A stretch of DNA of 64,000 nucleotides, taken from NCBI RefSeq assembly GCF_032062135.1, contig NC_092864.1:22051627-22115626 (forward strand). The letters run 5' to 3'. This DNA is from Pyxicephalus adspersus. Lineage: Eukaryota; Chordata; Amphibia; Anura; Pyxicephalidae. Both the position numbers and the translations under genes were made by a program. The number at the start of each line of letters is the position of its first letter. Positions within the stretch are counted from its first letter, which is position 1. Below are positions 1 through 13,500 of this stretch, one piece after another. A model generated the notes under the pieces. That model worked only from the letters and a program-made list of their open reading frames with translations, searched no databases and had not been told where the DNA came from.

Positions 1-160
1 GGCAATCTTGGCTTCCCCTGCACTTACTGGGACTGAATGAACTCCTGCACGCCTGCATGGGAGTTACACCAATCAAATGTCCGAAGATCATGAGAGGGAA
101 GAAAAGAAGGAAGAAGATGGAGGACAGGTGAATATAGCGGGGTTTATTCCTGCTGAAAAA
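1..160 (+). repeat. Interspersed repeat family A, copy 1
   Basis: Begins ggcaatcttggcttccc, then gggagttacac, aatcaaatg and a purine-rich gaagaaaagaagg stretch. The same order recurs at about 3985-4095 and 33254-33395, and inverted at 63030-63130, so this is a dispersed repeat. The class is unknown. Confidence 0.45.
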
Positions 161-3100
161 GTAAGGAAATCAATACTTTGCTGGGGATTATTTGGGTGTA
201 CATTATTTGGGTGTACACCGTTTGCTGTTTGAAGCGGCATTGGTGAATGTATACTCTCTCTTTTAAAGGCTTATTTGTTGCGTTTCAAAATGGCCTCATC
301 AGCGGAACAGATTTGTCATTGGAGCCAATGTCCTACTGGCTGTAAGCAGGTCAAAGCAATCTCAGCTTTAACATATTTTAGGAAAAAGGCGTCAACATGT
401 ACTGTATGATAATTGTCACATTGCTAATAAAGCTGTCAGCCAGCAAAATGATAGGCCATTGTCCTGCATGACGTGCACAGGGTGAAATAGGTTAGACCAT
501 AGGACTCTATGTGCATGTCTACCTCTTATCAGCTGGCAAAATATTTCTGTTCTATAAAAGAACATTATGCCATGCATTGAAATTAGTTTGTAAAAGGAGC
601 AATGACTAAATATAACTATAAAGCATTGCCTACATTTCCACTTCAATCCGGATCGCAGCAGATTCATGAGTAAACTTAAGGAGAACATCCTAAGGAGAGG
701 CGCTGAGTAATTGATTATGCTTGGCAAGGTCAAGGTCTTACGAGATCATATGTTCTCTAAATACAAAGTAGAAAGCTTGGAATGAATTATATATACAGGA
801 TCACATGTAAAAATTCCACTGAAAGAAGTTTTATTTATATTTTTATATATACAGGCAAAAACTATTACCGCATAAGTGACAACAAAAGCCCATTGAGCAG
901 ATACTTAGTACCCTTCAGGATCACCCTGGATATTTTCTGGTCCGGTTTGAGGAGTATGGGCAGGTAGGCACCTACCAATTGTTGCAAAATTTTGGTCTGC
1001 AGTCTTAAAAAAAACTCACAGGACAGCCTATGTGGCCAAATGCAAGTCATTCTTTGTCAAATCTGAAACCTCCAGACCTCACTAACCAGCAATTAAAATG
1101 AACAGCATGCAAATCAGACTATTAGCAAAGTCTGAAAAAGTAAAACTATTTTACTGGTGGAAACTAAATATATAGATAGAGGTATTGCTACAAGAAAAAG
1201 GTGAAGCCATAAATTTACTGATACCTGGTAACCTTGGATCATAAATTTCCTCCCGCAGAGTTTCATTGTATGCCTACCCATCTCCTTCCCTCTGTCCTTT
1301 TTTTCCCATCCTTTATACATGGCCTCATAATAATTAAACTTGTTTGTCTCCATATCCACAGTAATAATCAAGAAAATCCAACACGTTGATTTAATCTGAT
1401 TTGGTCATTTTATTATGTCACCACTTCTGTAATCTGGACACTTACTATTGGCTGTCCATGGGCAGGGTTCTTTTAGGATTCTTTAGTATAATTGCTTTAT
1501 TGATGTCAGCAGGAATAAACTGGCCAACATGGACATATCCGCAGTGATTTATTCAGGGAAGGATAGAAAAGGCTTTTATAGGCAATGTGATGTTTGTGTT
1601 TATTAATTGTGAACAGTTAATAAATGGTCCTAAAACTAACAAAAAACAACTATTTTAAACCAAAAAATACTATACTAGAATGTGAATACAGGTGACAATA
1701 AAATTATTTCCCAGGATATACTAATTGTTTTACAAAGGCATCTTAATTACTATTTTGCTGGTCGGAAAAATATCTCAAGGTGCCTGGCGCGTTTTACCTT
1801 TTGGCTATCCCAGGGGACAGTTGAAATCAATGTTGCAAATAATATCACAATGTACAATATTATGTAAGGGACAGCTGGGTCCGTATATCCATGGCACATT
1901 GATAGTGAAGTCATTTTGTAAGGTCTGGCTGCACATATGTATAGAAGAAATGGCACAAAGGGATTCCCAGATAAGTAAACTGGAATAGGATTAATATTCT
2001 AATTATTGTAGAAGTTAAGGATATATTCATATATTATCAAAGGAATATCAGGAGATAAGATATCTTGTAATGTCAAAATGTTCGGTATCCTAATATCACA
2101 AGCACAGTATGTCTATTGGGTTGTTCGTTATATTGTGGATTAGTGTCCTGTCAATATAGATGATTCTAGTTTTGGGATATGATTGAAGTAGATTTCCACC
2201 AATGCTTCCAGTTAGGATGAAGTGATCCACAGTGAGTTACCAATCCAATACCAAGAAATAATGACGATGAGGGGAGTATAGAACCGCTTCACTAGGTATA
2301 TAAGTGATATAAATGCTGGAGAGGTGAAAGGGCAGTGGAATGGCTTTACGTTTGGCCCAGAGATGGGCATGAATGTATGCAAGAAGTTGTGTGATCACTA
2401 TGGGATTAATAGAGCAACAGAAATACAATTCCTAAAATAAAATGCTGTTTTAGACTACTCTCCCGTGCTTGTGACACAACCAAAAAACCAAGTACTATGG
2501 TTATATTGGCTTCCTTCAAAAGAGGAGGCAGCCAATCTGATTGCTGATCTTACCTTTTAACAAACATCACATGGCAAAGGCTGAGGCTGTTGGGTTATCA
2601 GAGCCATACTGAAAGTAGACTAAAGCAGTATAATCCCCAAGAAAATTATTCTTTATATATATCACGGCAATCAACATAAGTTAATGCTTAATATTTATCA
2701 GTCCACTTTATGACAGTGGGAAAAGTCAACCATCAGCAGAAGTATCAATGACTAAAACTGAGTTAAACCTCCTTAGCTGTGGATATCCATGTTGAACAAC
2801 TTTGTGCAATATGAGCCAGATCCTGAATTACTCTGACTTTATTATCTTTCTTGGCAAAGTCTTACAGTTCCATAGGTGCAACCAGAGCTTGAGGTCTTCA
2901 ACATGACTTAAGATACGGTAACTTGTTCTTTAGGATTACCACTGTAGAAACATTTGAAACCCTACAAGGGTCAAAATACCTGCACAGTTACCTTGAAGGT
3001 AAAAAATTCTTACAATGATTTTCTTTTTCATTGGCTGTTGCGGTTGAAGATAAAGGGCAAACAACACATCAATCACACACTATGTCACCTTTCAATAACA

Positions 3101-3984
3101 ACTCTCACCTTCACTGATATGTAGGACGCGGCCAAGGTTGTTCATTTGATGTTTCTAACTCTCTTTAGGAAAAAATGTTCAGAGAACCAGTCTAGCTGGC
3201 TGGAGAGAACAAAAGGTGTAAGGGCTGTGATGAGTGAATGGTTCACATATCTTCTGGGATAAAGGAGACTATGACATTACAGGTGCATGGAAAATTCCCA
3301 TAAGGGACGAACATGTAGAAATTTAGCATAGGTAAAAAACTAGAGCATAAAACCCATTTTTCATAACCCAGAACAAGCAGTCATACCTTCCCCATTTTCA
3401 ATGCAACCAAAGCAGTCCCAGTAAGCTATTTATTTATAGTGGCTTCTCAGAAGAAGAATCTGGGGACTAGGCTGGAGCTTGGAAGAGTTGGTAAGTAGAC
3501 CTTGGCCACATCTTTTTGGTGGGGGTAAAGGATCTAGGGGCAGGAAATAAAAAAAAATACAAGAGCTTTGCTTTAGTTTTTTTTTTTTTTTTTTAAGTTA
3601 TTTGCACACTGATTGCCTGGGTTTCTATCCTAAAAGCATTATGCATAGTGCAGCAATCAGTAAGGCCCTTTTATTACTCTGCCGAAACCAGTTCTGGCCA
3701 CACAGTCTTATTTTGTTTCTAAATTGATCTGTAAGATAAAAATGCTTAAAAACTGTTTCAAGTGTGGAGTTTAACTGATTAGATCTCATTTAAATAGAAT
3801 GTTTGTGTAAGTAGGCCCCCACACTGCATTGTGGTTAATGCGTTAATGCTAAACCTAAAAAACAAAAAATTGCAGGCAGGCAGCTTGTTATTGCAGAAGG
3901 GATATGTCTCTTCTGCAATATAACAAACTTACCTTCCTTTTCGCAATCTTTTGTAGAATGTACTTACATAGCTCAGTGTAAGAC

Positions 3985-4130
3985 CTGGGTGCTGGGAATT
4001 ATTGAACCCCTGTGCACATGTGCAGGAGTTACATCATTCTGCCCTGGCCAATCATGATGGCCAAAGATCCTGAACCAAAAAAAGGACTAGGTTAGGATAA
4101 ACAGCAAATAAGTGTGGAGAGGTAAGTTTT
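3985..4130 (+). repeat. Interspersed repeat family A, copy 2
   Basis: Shares gacctgggtgctgggaatt, caggagttacatcat, the aatcatgatggcc segment and a following purine-rich tract with the other copies at 1-160, 33254-33400 and inverted 63030-63130. Confidence 0.4.
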
Positions 4131-4869
4131 ATGTTATACTATGATATGCTATTTCTCTTCTGCAATCAAACTTACCTATCTTTTCCCAAGTCTTTTAAAC
4201 AATGTACTTGCCTATTGCTCTTTGGAAATTGTTTCTAAAATGTTCACTGTTTCCTCTTTTTTTGTTTCTGAAGACTTTATGTTTTCTAATATTTATTTAT
4301 TTAAAAAAAAATTTCAACAAGATTTCAACAAGAATTGTTGCCTACAACTGATGAATCTTTACACATTCAATATACTTCTAATTGGAACGAACTACCGGCT
4401 AGGCCGTATCTAGACTAATGGTCGGAAATTCGCCGACCCCTGATCTATGCAATGTAAATTGGATTTTTCCCTGAATTAATGGCTGGTGTTCAAGGGGACT
4501 AAACTGCTTATAGTTTGCAGGGAGTACAGAGAAAAATCTGGTAAAATGATTTCCTGGGTGCTAGCCATGCTGAGTAGTACTACTAACACTACTGAAACAG
4601 TACGTGTATGGCTGAGGTTCTAGTTTAGCAAGTGTTTAAAATTCAATTTGGGGGATGGCTTGAGTTTTTATTTAGGACTTGTCATGCAAATTAGTATTTA
4701 CAAATTAAGTTCTTCCTCATTTTACAGAAACATATTTGCTATAGAAAATACATTTCCTGGGAAAAAAGTCATAAATGTGGAACTATAAACATGACTGTAG
4801 TATTGTGTCTGTTTGTGCAAACTATTCTGGTACATTCATTGCACCCTATAGAATTATTCAGAGAATGTA

Positions 4870-5185
4870 AAAGTGAGTAATAGGAGGCTACGATAATAGT
4901 TTTTGTAATTTTTGTAACCATTTAACCCTAGAGGAGCCTTTGAAATAATGATAAGGTTATGGGGTAATTGGAGGTAAATGGAAAATAGTTTTTTGGTCAA
5001 TGAAAAGAATGGCCACTTTATGGAAAGCTTTAAAGAGCTTTTGTGTCATGCTATTGACAAGTGGCATTGGCCATGAAAAAATAAAGACACCATCACATGG
5101 GAAGTAAATCAGCAAATGCTCAAGGAACCCCCAGCAACCTGTGGAGGTACCTGGGTTAAAAATGTCTGTTTTAGAGTATCATGGT
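4870..5185 (+). mobile_element. Degraded hAT-like non-autonomous element
   Basis: The internal order accatcacatgggaag, taaatcag, ctcaaggaac, cagcaacctgtgg corresponds to the element at 36569-36832 (gccatcatatgggagg, ttaatcag, ctcaaggaac, gagcaacc). Ends and target duplication are not clear. Confidence 0.35.
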
Positions 5186-5314
5186 GAAGGGATTTTGTAT
5201 CAATACTGCTACATGGTATAACAGCGTTTACATACTTCCTAGGTTGCAAAAAAACAAGGGTCACTTAGGATTGCTCATGTATGGGGCTTGGTACTGGTTG
5301 CAACAAACACAGTA

Positions 5315-5838
5315 CAGGTAGTCCTCAGGTTAAGGACATCCGACATACGGAGAACTCTTGGATACAAACGGGGCTTTCCTGTTCACCCCTGTGCCAGAGG
5401 AGGCTTGATGGGGGAGAGGAGGGCGGTTTGCATGACTTGCAGAAGAAATCTTTTGCTAAACACAACTGAGGTTGTGGATGATCTTAGGGGCAACCTCTTG
5501 TAACTCTTTAATGACCAAGACAAACTGTGCATTTGTTTCTTGTTGCATATCAAAGCACAGCTTGCTCCAGAATGGGAATGGGAATGAATGAATGTCTAAG
5601 CTCCATAAAGATTTTTTTTTTTTATTTTGCTTTGTTTGTGATTAACTCACAGCGAGGATTTTATACAATAACTGACACCACACTGCCTAAAAATATGTTG
5701 AGACAAACATCTGTCCTAATTGCATTTATTAAAATAATGTACCTGTTCCGACTTGCATACAAATTCAACTTAAGAACAAACCTACAATCCCTATCTCATA
5801 TGTAACCTGGGGACTACCTGTAACCCGGGGACTACCTG
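5315..5838 (+). mobile_element. Pogo/Tigger-like MITE, copy 1, with duplicated 3' terminus
   Basis: Starts TA-CAGGTAGTCCTCAGGTTA and ends GGGGACTACCTG-TA, so the termini are inverted repeats flanked by TA, the target preference of the Tc1/mariner/pogo superfamily. The body aligns for most of its length with the copy at 59423-59891 in the same orientation. The 3' terminal 16 bases occur twice in tandem (5807-5820 and 5823-5838). There is no coding capacity. Confidence 0.75.
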
Positions 5839-5929
5839 TATACCAGTCTGCCAAAACAATGAAAGTTAGCTTCAATAAATAATAAATCACAGATGTCATT
5901 AATCTCCATCATTGGATTGCTGGAGATTA

Positions 5930-6344
5930 GTATGGACTGTTTCTGTACCAATGCCATCATGCTAACGTGTTTTATGGCACATCCACTTTTTCAGACCTTA
6001 AGGTGATCAAATAGTTTCTATCAGCATCTCAGTCCCATATACAAATAAAGAAGAATAGCTTCTTTGAATAGAGCATAAAAAAATAGCAGCCTTTCTGGCA
6101 GGAAGTACCTACAGTATTACAGTACTGATTATGTTTTCCTTCATAATTTAGAGACAAAGCATTTGGTTTTTCAAATGAACTGGTTCATCATTTGATGACA
6201 GAACTGTATGACCTATATGCCAGAAATCTGTTATGTGGTCTTCTTCACAAATTGAGTATTTGACCAACTTAAGATCTGAAGAAGCAGACCTTGTGCTGTG
6301 AAACGTGTCACCATAATGAAATTGGTACAGAAATAGTCCATGCT
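5930..6344. mobile_element. Element with about 50-bp imperfect terminal inverted repeats
   Basis: The left end tatggactgtttctgtacca and right end tggtacagaaatagtccatg are inverted copies, and pairing continues inward through acgtgttttatggcac versus gtgctgtgaaacgtgt. The inside is non-coding. The superfamily is not determined. Confidence 0.6.
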
Positions 6345-6499
6345 CATTTCCAGGATATGTGTAATCTAATGATGTTCATTTATGTCTGGCATGTATAATT
6401 TGCTGTTTTTTGGACCTAGTCACTTTTTGGCAGACTTATAATGTGTATGTTTGTGCTGGTCTTTATGGTTATACATAACTCCTATTAATTTACTGTATA

Positions 6500-6830
6500 C
6501 AGGTTGACAATCAAAAATCTGGCAACCTCCGGACCTGAGGAGTGTCGGATTTTTTTTTTTTTATACTTACCTCCACACACAGGCCAGTCTTCCTCTCGCA
6601 GCACCCGCAGACATCTGGCACAGTTCTAGGGAGCAGACAGCAGGGACGTGTTAACGTGTATTTAGTGTAGCAAGCAAGACCTAACAGCTGTTTCTGCAGA
6701 ACAGCGCCATCAAAACATTAGTGACAAAACAGTGTACTGCAGTCCCTGTATTGAAAATGCGATCCGAAATTCATGCCGGACAACTGAAGGATCCGGATTA
6801 TCGATGGCCGGATTTTCGATTGTCAACCTG
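6500..6830. mobile_element. Pogo/Tigger-like MITE with TA target duplication
   Basis: A 331-bp element with inverted termini CAGGTTGACAATC(A/G)AAAATC flanked by TA on both sides (6498-6499, 6831-6832). The CAG start and TA duplication are typical of the pogo group. Non-coding. Confidence 0.75.
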
Positions 6831-8029
6831 TATTTTAAAATAATTTCACAATAAAATGTGTTTTAATTTTAAATGTAGCCTTGATATAAATGGGTGATAA
6901 GCCTAAAACTGTAAGAAAAAAAATCCCTACTACTGGTGACATTATGCAAAAGAGCTGGATCTTTGCCAAATTAGAATGACTCAGCATTCAGAATGATGGG
7001 AATGATGTTTGCTGGTGCAGATATGTATGAGCACCTTTGAGTGTCTATACTTTTTACCTACTAACTTTTAGATATACTTAAAGAGACAAAGAACTTATGT
7101 TCCCTTTACCTTTTTCTTTACACCAGCATCTGAAAATGAAATGCATTTAGAGATTGTATATGAAGACTTGATGGAATAAAGCATTTGGTTTCCAAATATA
7201 GACCTTCCCCCAAGAAGAGAGACATTTGGTGGCTGTTGTATAGTGTCAAAATATCTTTAAAGTTGAAATGGCGCTCATGTAAAAAAAATTTACTTAAAAA
7301 TGTGCTATACAAATGCTTTTTTTTAATTACTTTACAAAAATGATGTTCCGTCAGTTTTGTGGAAGCTGACATGACATGTCAGAAAGAGAAGCAATGATTT
7401 ATAGTAGGTGTCACCCGGGTACAAAAAAAAGGAACTCAAAGAGTAAAACATAGCGCAGGCAAGTGGTTTGTATTTTTTCATTGTTGCACAATTGATATTG
7501 CTACAAAATATGACCAAGTAAGCCAACCTAACCCAAATTGGTATACTATTTATGTTACACAACATGAATGAATATCATAAATGTAACAAGTGTCCTTAAA
7601 AGCCAAACATTTTCATTACTCCACTTTAAATCACCATAATTTTGCCCCTCCTATAATTTTAATTTATTTTGACAAATTTTTTGACATTTCTAGAAAATGA
7701 ATACTCAAAACCAGGAAAATATCTCCTTATAGGAAAAGGTGCGGTTCAAAAAAATTTCACAATTACTCTACAATGCTACCTACTGTAAGACAATTGGTTT
7801 TGTATACTAACACAATCTTTTGAAACACCGAGATGAACACTAAAAGCTAACTCTCCAGGGAGATATGATTTGGTACCAGCCTCTTTCAGTTTGCTATACA
7901 GTCGGTCAGAGCACAAAGGGAAAGAGGGAAAAATAGCAAAAGGAGCCATTTCAGTGTTCTCCAGTGCAAGGAACATTGGTCTTCATCCTGGATAAGGATA
8001 TTTTCTTTTCATTTCTTACACTAGTGATC

Positions 8030-8250
8030 AGTGTTGGTCGAATATCTTAGTATTTGATTGGAAAGCTATTTGATCGAATAGGGAGATATTGTTCGGGTGA
8101 TCGAATGCCGAATTCGAACACCATTAAAGTCAATGGTGGGAAAATTCGGGTTATTTTTAGGGACTGTGAAGAACTACAAGAGCAATCAGGGGGAGCAGAG
8201 CTGACAGCTCCACTCCCCTGATTGCTCTTTCAGCCCTTTACTAATTGTAT
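8030..8250 (+). repeat. Interspersed repeat with internal 20-bp hairpin
   Basis: Contains the phrase accattaaagtcaatggtgg, which I associate with a common frog repeat, and an inverted pair gagcaatcagggggag / ctcccctgattgctc around 8182-8231. Boundaries are approximate. Confidence 0.4.
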
Positions 8251-8639
8251 GTTCTTGGATAGAGTTTCTCATTGAGAAGATCCCCGGCACTAGAGGTTAA
8301 ATAAAAAAAAAAGGTCTGACAAAATACCATGGGGACTGGAGGCTAAACTGGAAGTCAGGGCAAATGTCCTCAGTGGGGTAAAAGCCACCATTAAGGCCCA
8401 AAATATGTTCCAACCCTTCTCTAGTCTCTCCAAAACTAAAGCATAAACTGTGGAGTAAACCCAGCTTCTCCTATATTTTTCATGTTAAGGACATGCATGT
8501 GACGTGTATTTATTATTTCTCCCAAATCACAGTCCTCCCCCTAACAATGCCATTTTTGATTGAGCACTTGTCAGGATCCTAGTTCAGTTTGTGGATTGGA
8601 ATGCTGGCTCAGAGATGACAAATTCAAGCCTAAGCAGTT

Positions 8640-9340
8640 CTTGGCAGTTTGAAAATACAGAAGGTGGAAAGGACAGAGTGAAAAGAAGATGCGAGATAGA
8701 CAAACAATAAAGTGTTTGGAAGGTGAGGGGGACAAAATGATTGGCTATTTTAGTACACAAAGGGATAAAACAGTGGTGAGTATAGCATGGGGGAAGACAG
8801 AATGAACAGAATGGGGAAAAATTGGAGAGAATAGACTTGGTATGAGATGGAAAGACAAAGTGAGTGGATGAAAGAAATTAGGTGAAGCATGGATAGCCAG
8901 CTGGATGGAGAGGACGGAGTTCCATAAGTGTAAGAGGACAGAGTGGTTTTATGAGGAAGAAGGAAAGTAGCTATGAGATGCAGAGAACACAGTGGCCATA
9001 AGGTGAATATCATTTGGTGAAGGAAGCAGAAGATGGGACAGATAGAGTGGGCAAAAGATAGAGAGGACAATAAGCGGAAAATGAAAAGGAGAGAGTTGGG
9101 TAAAATTGAGGAGGGCAGAAATGTAGAAAGAAAGAGACAAAGATATAGACAGAAGATGGAAAAAATGAAGGGATCAGAAGATGGAGAGGACAAAGTAAGC
9201 GGTAGACAGAAGATGGAGTGTTCAGAGTGATCAGAAGATGGGCAACATTGAGTATGCATAAAATTAAGCGTACAGACTGGGCAGAAGATGGAGCAGTGGT
9301 GGGAACATGTTATGAGAATGGAAGATGGAGAAGAAAGTGT
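8640..9340 (+). repeat. Purine-rich degenerate minisatellite
   Basis: About 700 bases with strong strand asymmetry. The plus strand is mostly A/G and reuses the phrases agaagatgg, gagaggacagagt and gcagaagatggg at irregular spacing. It produces a 202-codon low-complexity Ser/Leu/Pro-rich open frame on the minus strand (9358-8750) that I regard as an artefact. Confidence 0.65.
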
Positions 9341-11313
9341 ATGTACAAGATATAACAAACAGTTTGGAAGAAAAAATTATTAAAAATATATGTAAAAAAT
9401 GTATTATAGTCACAAAGAGTTGTAAAACAACGTATTTGAACAAACATTAGATTTGTTGATACAGTCAACAATAAGTAACTTTTTCTCAACACTGTATGAG
9501 ACTATTAGTTATTACCACTTGTTTTCTGCACGTTCCTCACCTGAAAAGCAACTCTCCAATGATCACAACTCCTTTATAACATGATGTTTCTGCCTGTTAC
9601 ACACACCAAGGCTAATTTAGGGAAATACAATTAGTCTTGTTGGACAGAGTTGCTTTTTAAATGTCAGTAGTAGTGCCCTTATTTCCTGCAGTCATAAATG
9701 TGTTCCAGATACACCTAGAATAACAGTTTTCTACCACACATTGTATAAAATAACATTTTCTGAAAGCAGAGACCCTATAAAATTATGGTAATGGCAAATT
9801 TTTATACCATTTGATTATTACTATTACCATGCATTCCATTGCTCATTGTCATTGTATGATTTTGTGCTACTGCCCATCAAACTACATTTTCAGATGAAAT
9901 ACACTTAAGTTAATGCTATGCACACCAATATAAACAGTTCCTTTTTTATTTAATTTTTTTGTAAAACGTGAAAATGGAATTGTGTCAAGTAAATAGACAG
10001 AAGAATATCTATCCTAAAAATTGCAATAACCAGGGAATCCATCATTGTAGTGGCGGTAATCAGCAATTTAAGTTCAGAAGTTGAGGTTTGTAGTGATTGA
10101 AATAAATTTAAAGTACTGGACACCATGACTAATAACATTTTCTCCTTTGTGGAGATTCATAAAATTTGTTTTAAAAAATGGGAAACTATGTAGTCATTTT
10201 TTTTATTTTAATTACATGTTTTTTTTGTGTCAGTATTTTCATAACATAGAATGAACTATTTCTGGGAATGGGTACCATACACCCCAGTTCTCATTTTCCT
10301 AGGGTAATGGGGTGGCTATCAGGAGGTTCCCTAATTCAAGAATGCTTCCAGATTCCAGTAAACTCTCCTTCCTACAGACCCTACAACCATTTGGGGATTA
10401 AGTTGAGGGCCTTTCCCTCAACTATGCCCCCCATTGTTGGGAGAAGATAGAGGCCTAGTATAGCTAGGAAGGGGGTACCCAAACTGAATTATTTGTCCAA
10501 ATATTTATTACAATGGTTTCCCCAACTCAGAGCCAGTTTTCATAGACAATTTAACTCCAGGACTTACATCACCAGTGGCCATCCAACGGCTGAAGATTAT
10601 TGCTGTCCTCTTGGATGGTGAAGATGGTGCCTTCTGAGGATGCAGAAGGCACCACAGGTTCTATGCCTGGGCCCATGTCAGAACATTAAAAAGTACCAAT
10701 AAACCTACTTCTGTGTACTGTGACTGTGCTTTTTTAATTTACTTTGACCCTATATGGTGTAATGCTGCTTTTTACCTTGTGACCTAACAACAAGAGCTGC
10801 AAGAAATCTTTCTGTAGAAGCCAGGAAAAGTTCACAGACTTTGCCAGTCTCTGTGACCAGTGACCAGTGAGAGACAGGGAACATATCAGCGCAAGGAAGA
10901 TAAGAAGCTCTCTGTATTGCTCGGTCACCCTGCTTATGCATAGTGCCATACATGGTCCTCATAATCCCTTTATATCTGTTGTACAGTCAAATCAGAATAA
11001 TCCTTGCTTCTGTGTTACCACTAAACTCTAGCAAGACCTAAAACTTACTCCATATCTCCCTCCCCTCTGCTCCCAAAAAGTTGTTATTAAACTTAATCAC
11101 AAACATCAGCTTCTTTGTATCTGTGCTCATGCAGGCACATTGTTAGAATAGGATGTACAATCCTGTAATACCATGTGTCATTTAATTGCTTTGTGACTAT
11201 ACTGATTGTTAGTGTAGCAGAAATCACAGTTAAATAAACACCATGACAGTAGAATATTAAACTTTAGCAGAGACAGGAGAGTCCTCAGCTCACAAAATTA
11301 CATCTCAAACCTA
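9341..11313. other. Intergenic, no gene recognised
   Basis: AT-rich to about 10260, then a moderately GC-rich stretch at 10265-10690 that looks like an old dispersed repeat (agatggtgccttctgaggat, gcagaaggcacc). No coding signal stands out on either strand. Confidence 0.5.
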
Positions 11314-11533
11314 GGGCCTGATTTATAAAGCTCTCCAAGGCTGGAGAGGATACATTTTCATCAGTGAACCAGAGTGATCAAGCAGACCTGGAATGGATAT
11401 GGTCCAGGGTTGAAAACATTTGCTAACAAATACCAAATGGCATTTAGGAAATCCATTCCAGGTTTTCTGGATCATCCAGCTTCATTGATGAAAGTGTATC
11501 CTCTCCAGCCTTGGAGCTTTAATAAATCAGGCT
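11314..11533. mobile_element. Palindromic MITE family B, copy 1 (220 bp)
   Basis: Left end gggcctgatttataaagctc and right end gctttaataaatcaggctc are inverted, with further pairing of ctggagaggatac against gtatcctctccag, so most of the element can fold back on itself. Related copies lie at 18675-18991, 41344-41570, 53851-54045 and around 59380-60024. Confidence 0.8.
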
Positions 11534-13209
11534 CATTGCATTGTACAAAGGATATTGCCACATTGCTCTGAATGATCAGATCAGTTTCTTTTTAAGCAAC
11601 TATTGAGATCGATGTTCTACTTCGGATCCACTTTAATGAAAGATATATACTATAAATATATATTAATACAAATTGCAAAATAAAGGTGTGACCATTTTCC
11701 TACCACAAATAATATGTCAGTGTAATAGACTTGGTTTATTATTATTATTGGGCTACCTATAATATTTGGCTTGGTTTGGCAACCTTGCCATTTGCTGTGT
11801 TGAAGGTGTGTGTATCAGTAAAATTTTTTGTGACTTGTACTTATAGTAATAATGGGCTATTATTACGGATACACAGCTTTATTATACTGATTAAGGAACT
11901 GAGTTTACGTAGCTCCTCTAATTAATATGTTCTTACCAAGAATACAAAAATGTGAACCATCCATAATCCAAGTATGAGAGTACATTGGTGAATTGTGATC
12001 ACATTTAGGCAATTATTGGTATAGATTTAATTAACTCGAGAAATGCTGCACAACCTACAGCGTACACTACTTTTTTTAGAGTGATAGACAGGGGTTGGTT
12101 GTGACATTTGATCCAAAAGGACACTGGTATGGTTTTAATTTTAAAAACTATTTTGGCATGTAAACATTCTCATTATTCTAGGTCATGGTGTGTTTATTAG
12201 TAGTTTGTTACATTCAACTATACATGTTTAAAGGAGAATTTATCCAAACTTCTTCAGTTGTACTGAATGTCAGGATCATATCCCAACATTTATAAACCCC
12301 AATGTAGATACTCTTTTGAAGTCACTGAGATGTAAAGGAGGCCTATGTCATGGAACAAATATCCCCAAACCGGGGTGGTGGCCTTTTAATTCCATCACCC
12401 CATATAATGCCACCCACATATAATGCATTTTTAACATATCTGTCCTAGCAATTTGATAACAATTTACAATTCATTCATGTAAATCAAATAATTGCCACCT
12501 CTTCCTGATTTTCTGACACAGGTACAGATTGTGTAATTAGAATAGATTGTCTTTATAAACTTTATAAACTACTCTTTGACAATGAACATCTGCCTTAACA
12601 AACACTATTTGGTTGAATTACTGTGACTTTAACATTAAATTACAGAGTTGGTATAAATAAATGTCAATGGTATTGCATAGAGTATAACCAATATAGTGTA
12701 ATTTTGTGTCTAAGAGTAAGCTAGCTGCATCCTATCCATCTCCTGATATCTTTATGCTAAGCTGGAAAAGGCTGGATGTTTTCATCAAATCTGAAATTCA
12801 GCAGGCATTTAAATATACAGATGAGATATATACAGACTATGGGAACTGTTTTGTCTGCCATTGGACTGTGTCTGTCTATTCAGTACTGAGATTTTCACAG
12901 CAAAGCCCTGTCTGATGGTTAGAAGACTTGCTTATTCTCAAGTCTTCAGGCATTTGGATATTCAGATATCTGTCTAGACATTTACCTTAAAATCCCATAA
13001 GGGGCACTGGGATTAGGAATTATTACTTATTTTGTACAACATTTTGTATATTTTTGAATTGTGAATTATGCTTGTAATAATTACACCTTTCATTTGAATA
13101 CATATATATGCACTTTTGACGAGAAAGAAAAACCATGCTTTCAGCCTTCTTCCTTTTAGGTTACACTTACATGTCTGGCTCTGTATAAGATAATCACGCT
13201 GTCCCTTGA
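11534..13209. other. Intergenic, no gene recognised
   Basis: AT-rich, only short open frames, no recognised repeat. Confidence 0.5.
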
Positions 13210-13500
13210 GCCTACAAGAATGGTTCCTCAAAGCTCCTCAATTTCTTTGTCAATGGGTCTATTTCCCAAATCCAAAGTCTGTACATTGGCTCCTTATAGC
13301 CACCTCTGGTGGCTCGTCATAAACATCTATGGGTCTACGAAACAAGTGTGTACAGTGGCCCCTCTGCACAGTGGATCCTCATATATCTTTATGCAGCCAT
13401 TTATTAAGCCTGTATAGTGGCTCATCATAGACTTCTAAAGGGCTGCCCACCGATCCTGAACAATGGTTCTTTAGAGCCGTCTATGGGATCATTTTTTGAA
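13210..13500 (+). repeat. Degenerate tandem repeat (about 55-60 bp period)
   Basis: The phrases gtacattggctcc, gtacagtggcccc, gtatagtggctcatcatag and gaacaatggttc recur at similar spacing, each followed by variants of catctatgggtc. Heavily diverged. Confidence 0.35.

Larger units (their letters stand above)
1..5280. other. Intergenic, no gene recognised
   Basis: AT-rich sequence with only short open frames lacking recognisable domains. It contains two degenerate copies of a frog-type repeat at the start and near 3.95-4.1 kb, a poly-T run at about 3579-3594 and a hAT-like remnant near 4.87-5.19 kb. The sequence at about 4427-4442 resembles the right end of a hAT element (ends GACCCCTG). Confidence 0.6.

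Noticed and set aside
8750..9358. 202-codon minus-strand open frame
   Set aside because: It is the complement of a purine-rich minisatellite. The product is low-complexity Ser/Leu/Pro/Phe without a domain, and length is explained by the rarity of stops in such sequence.
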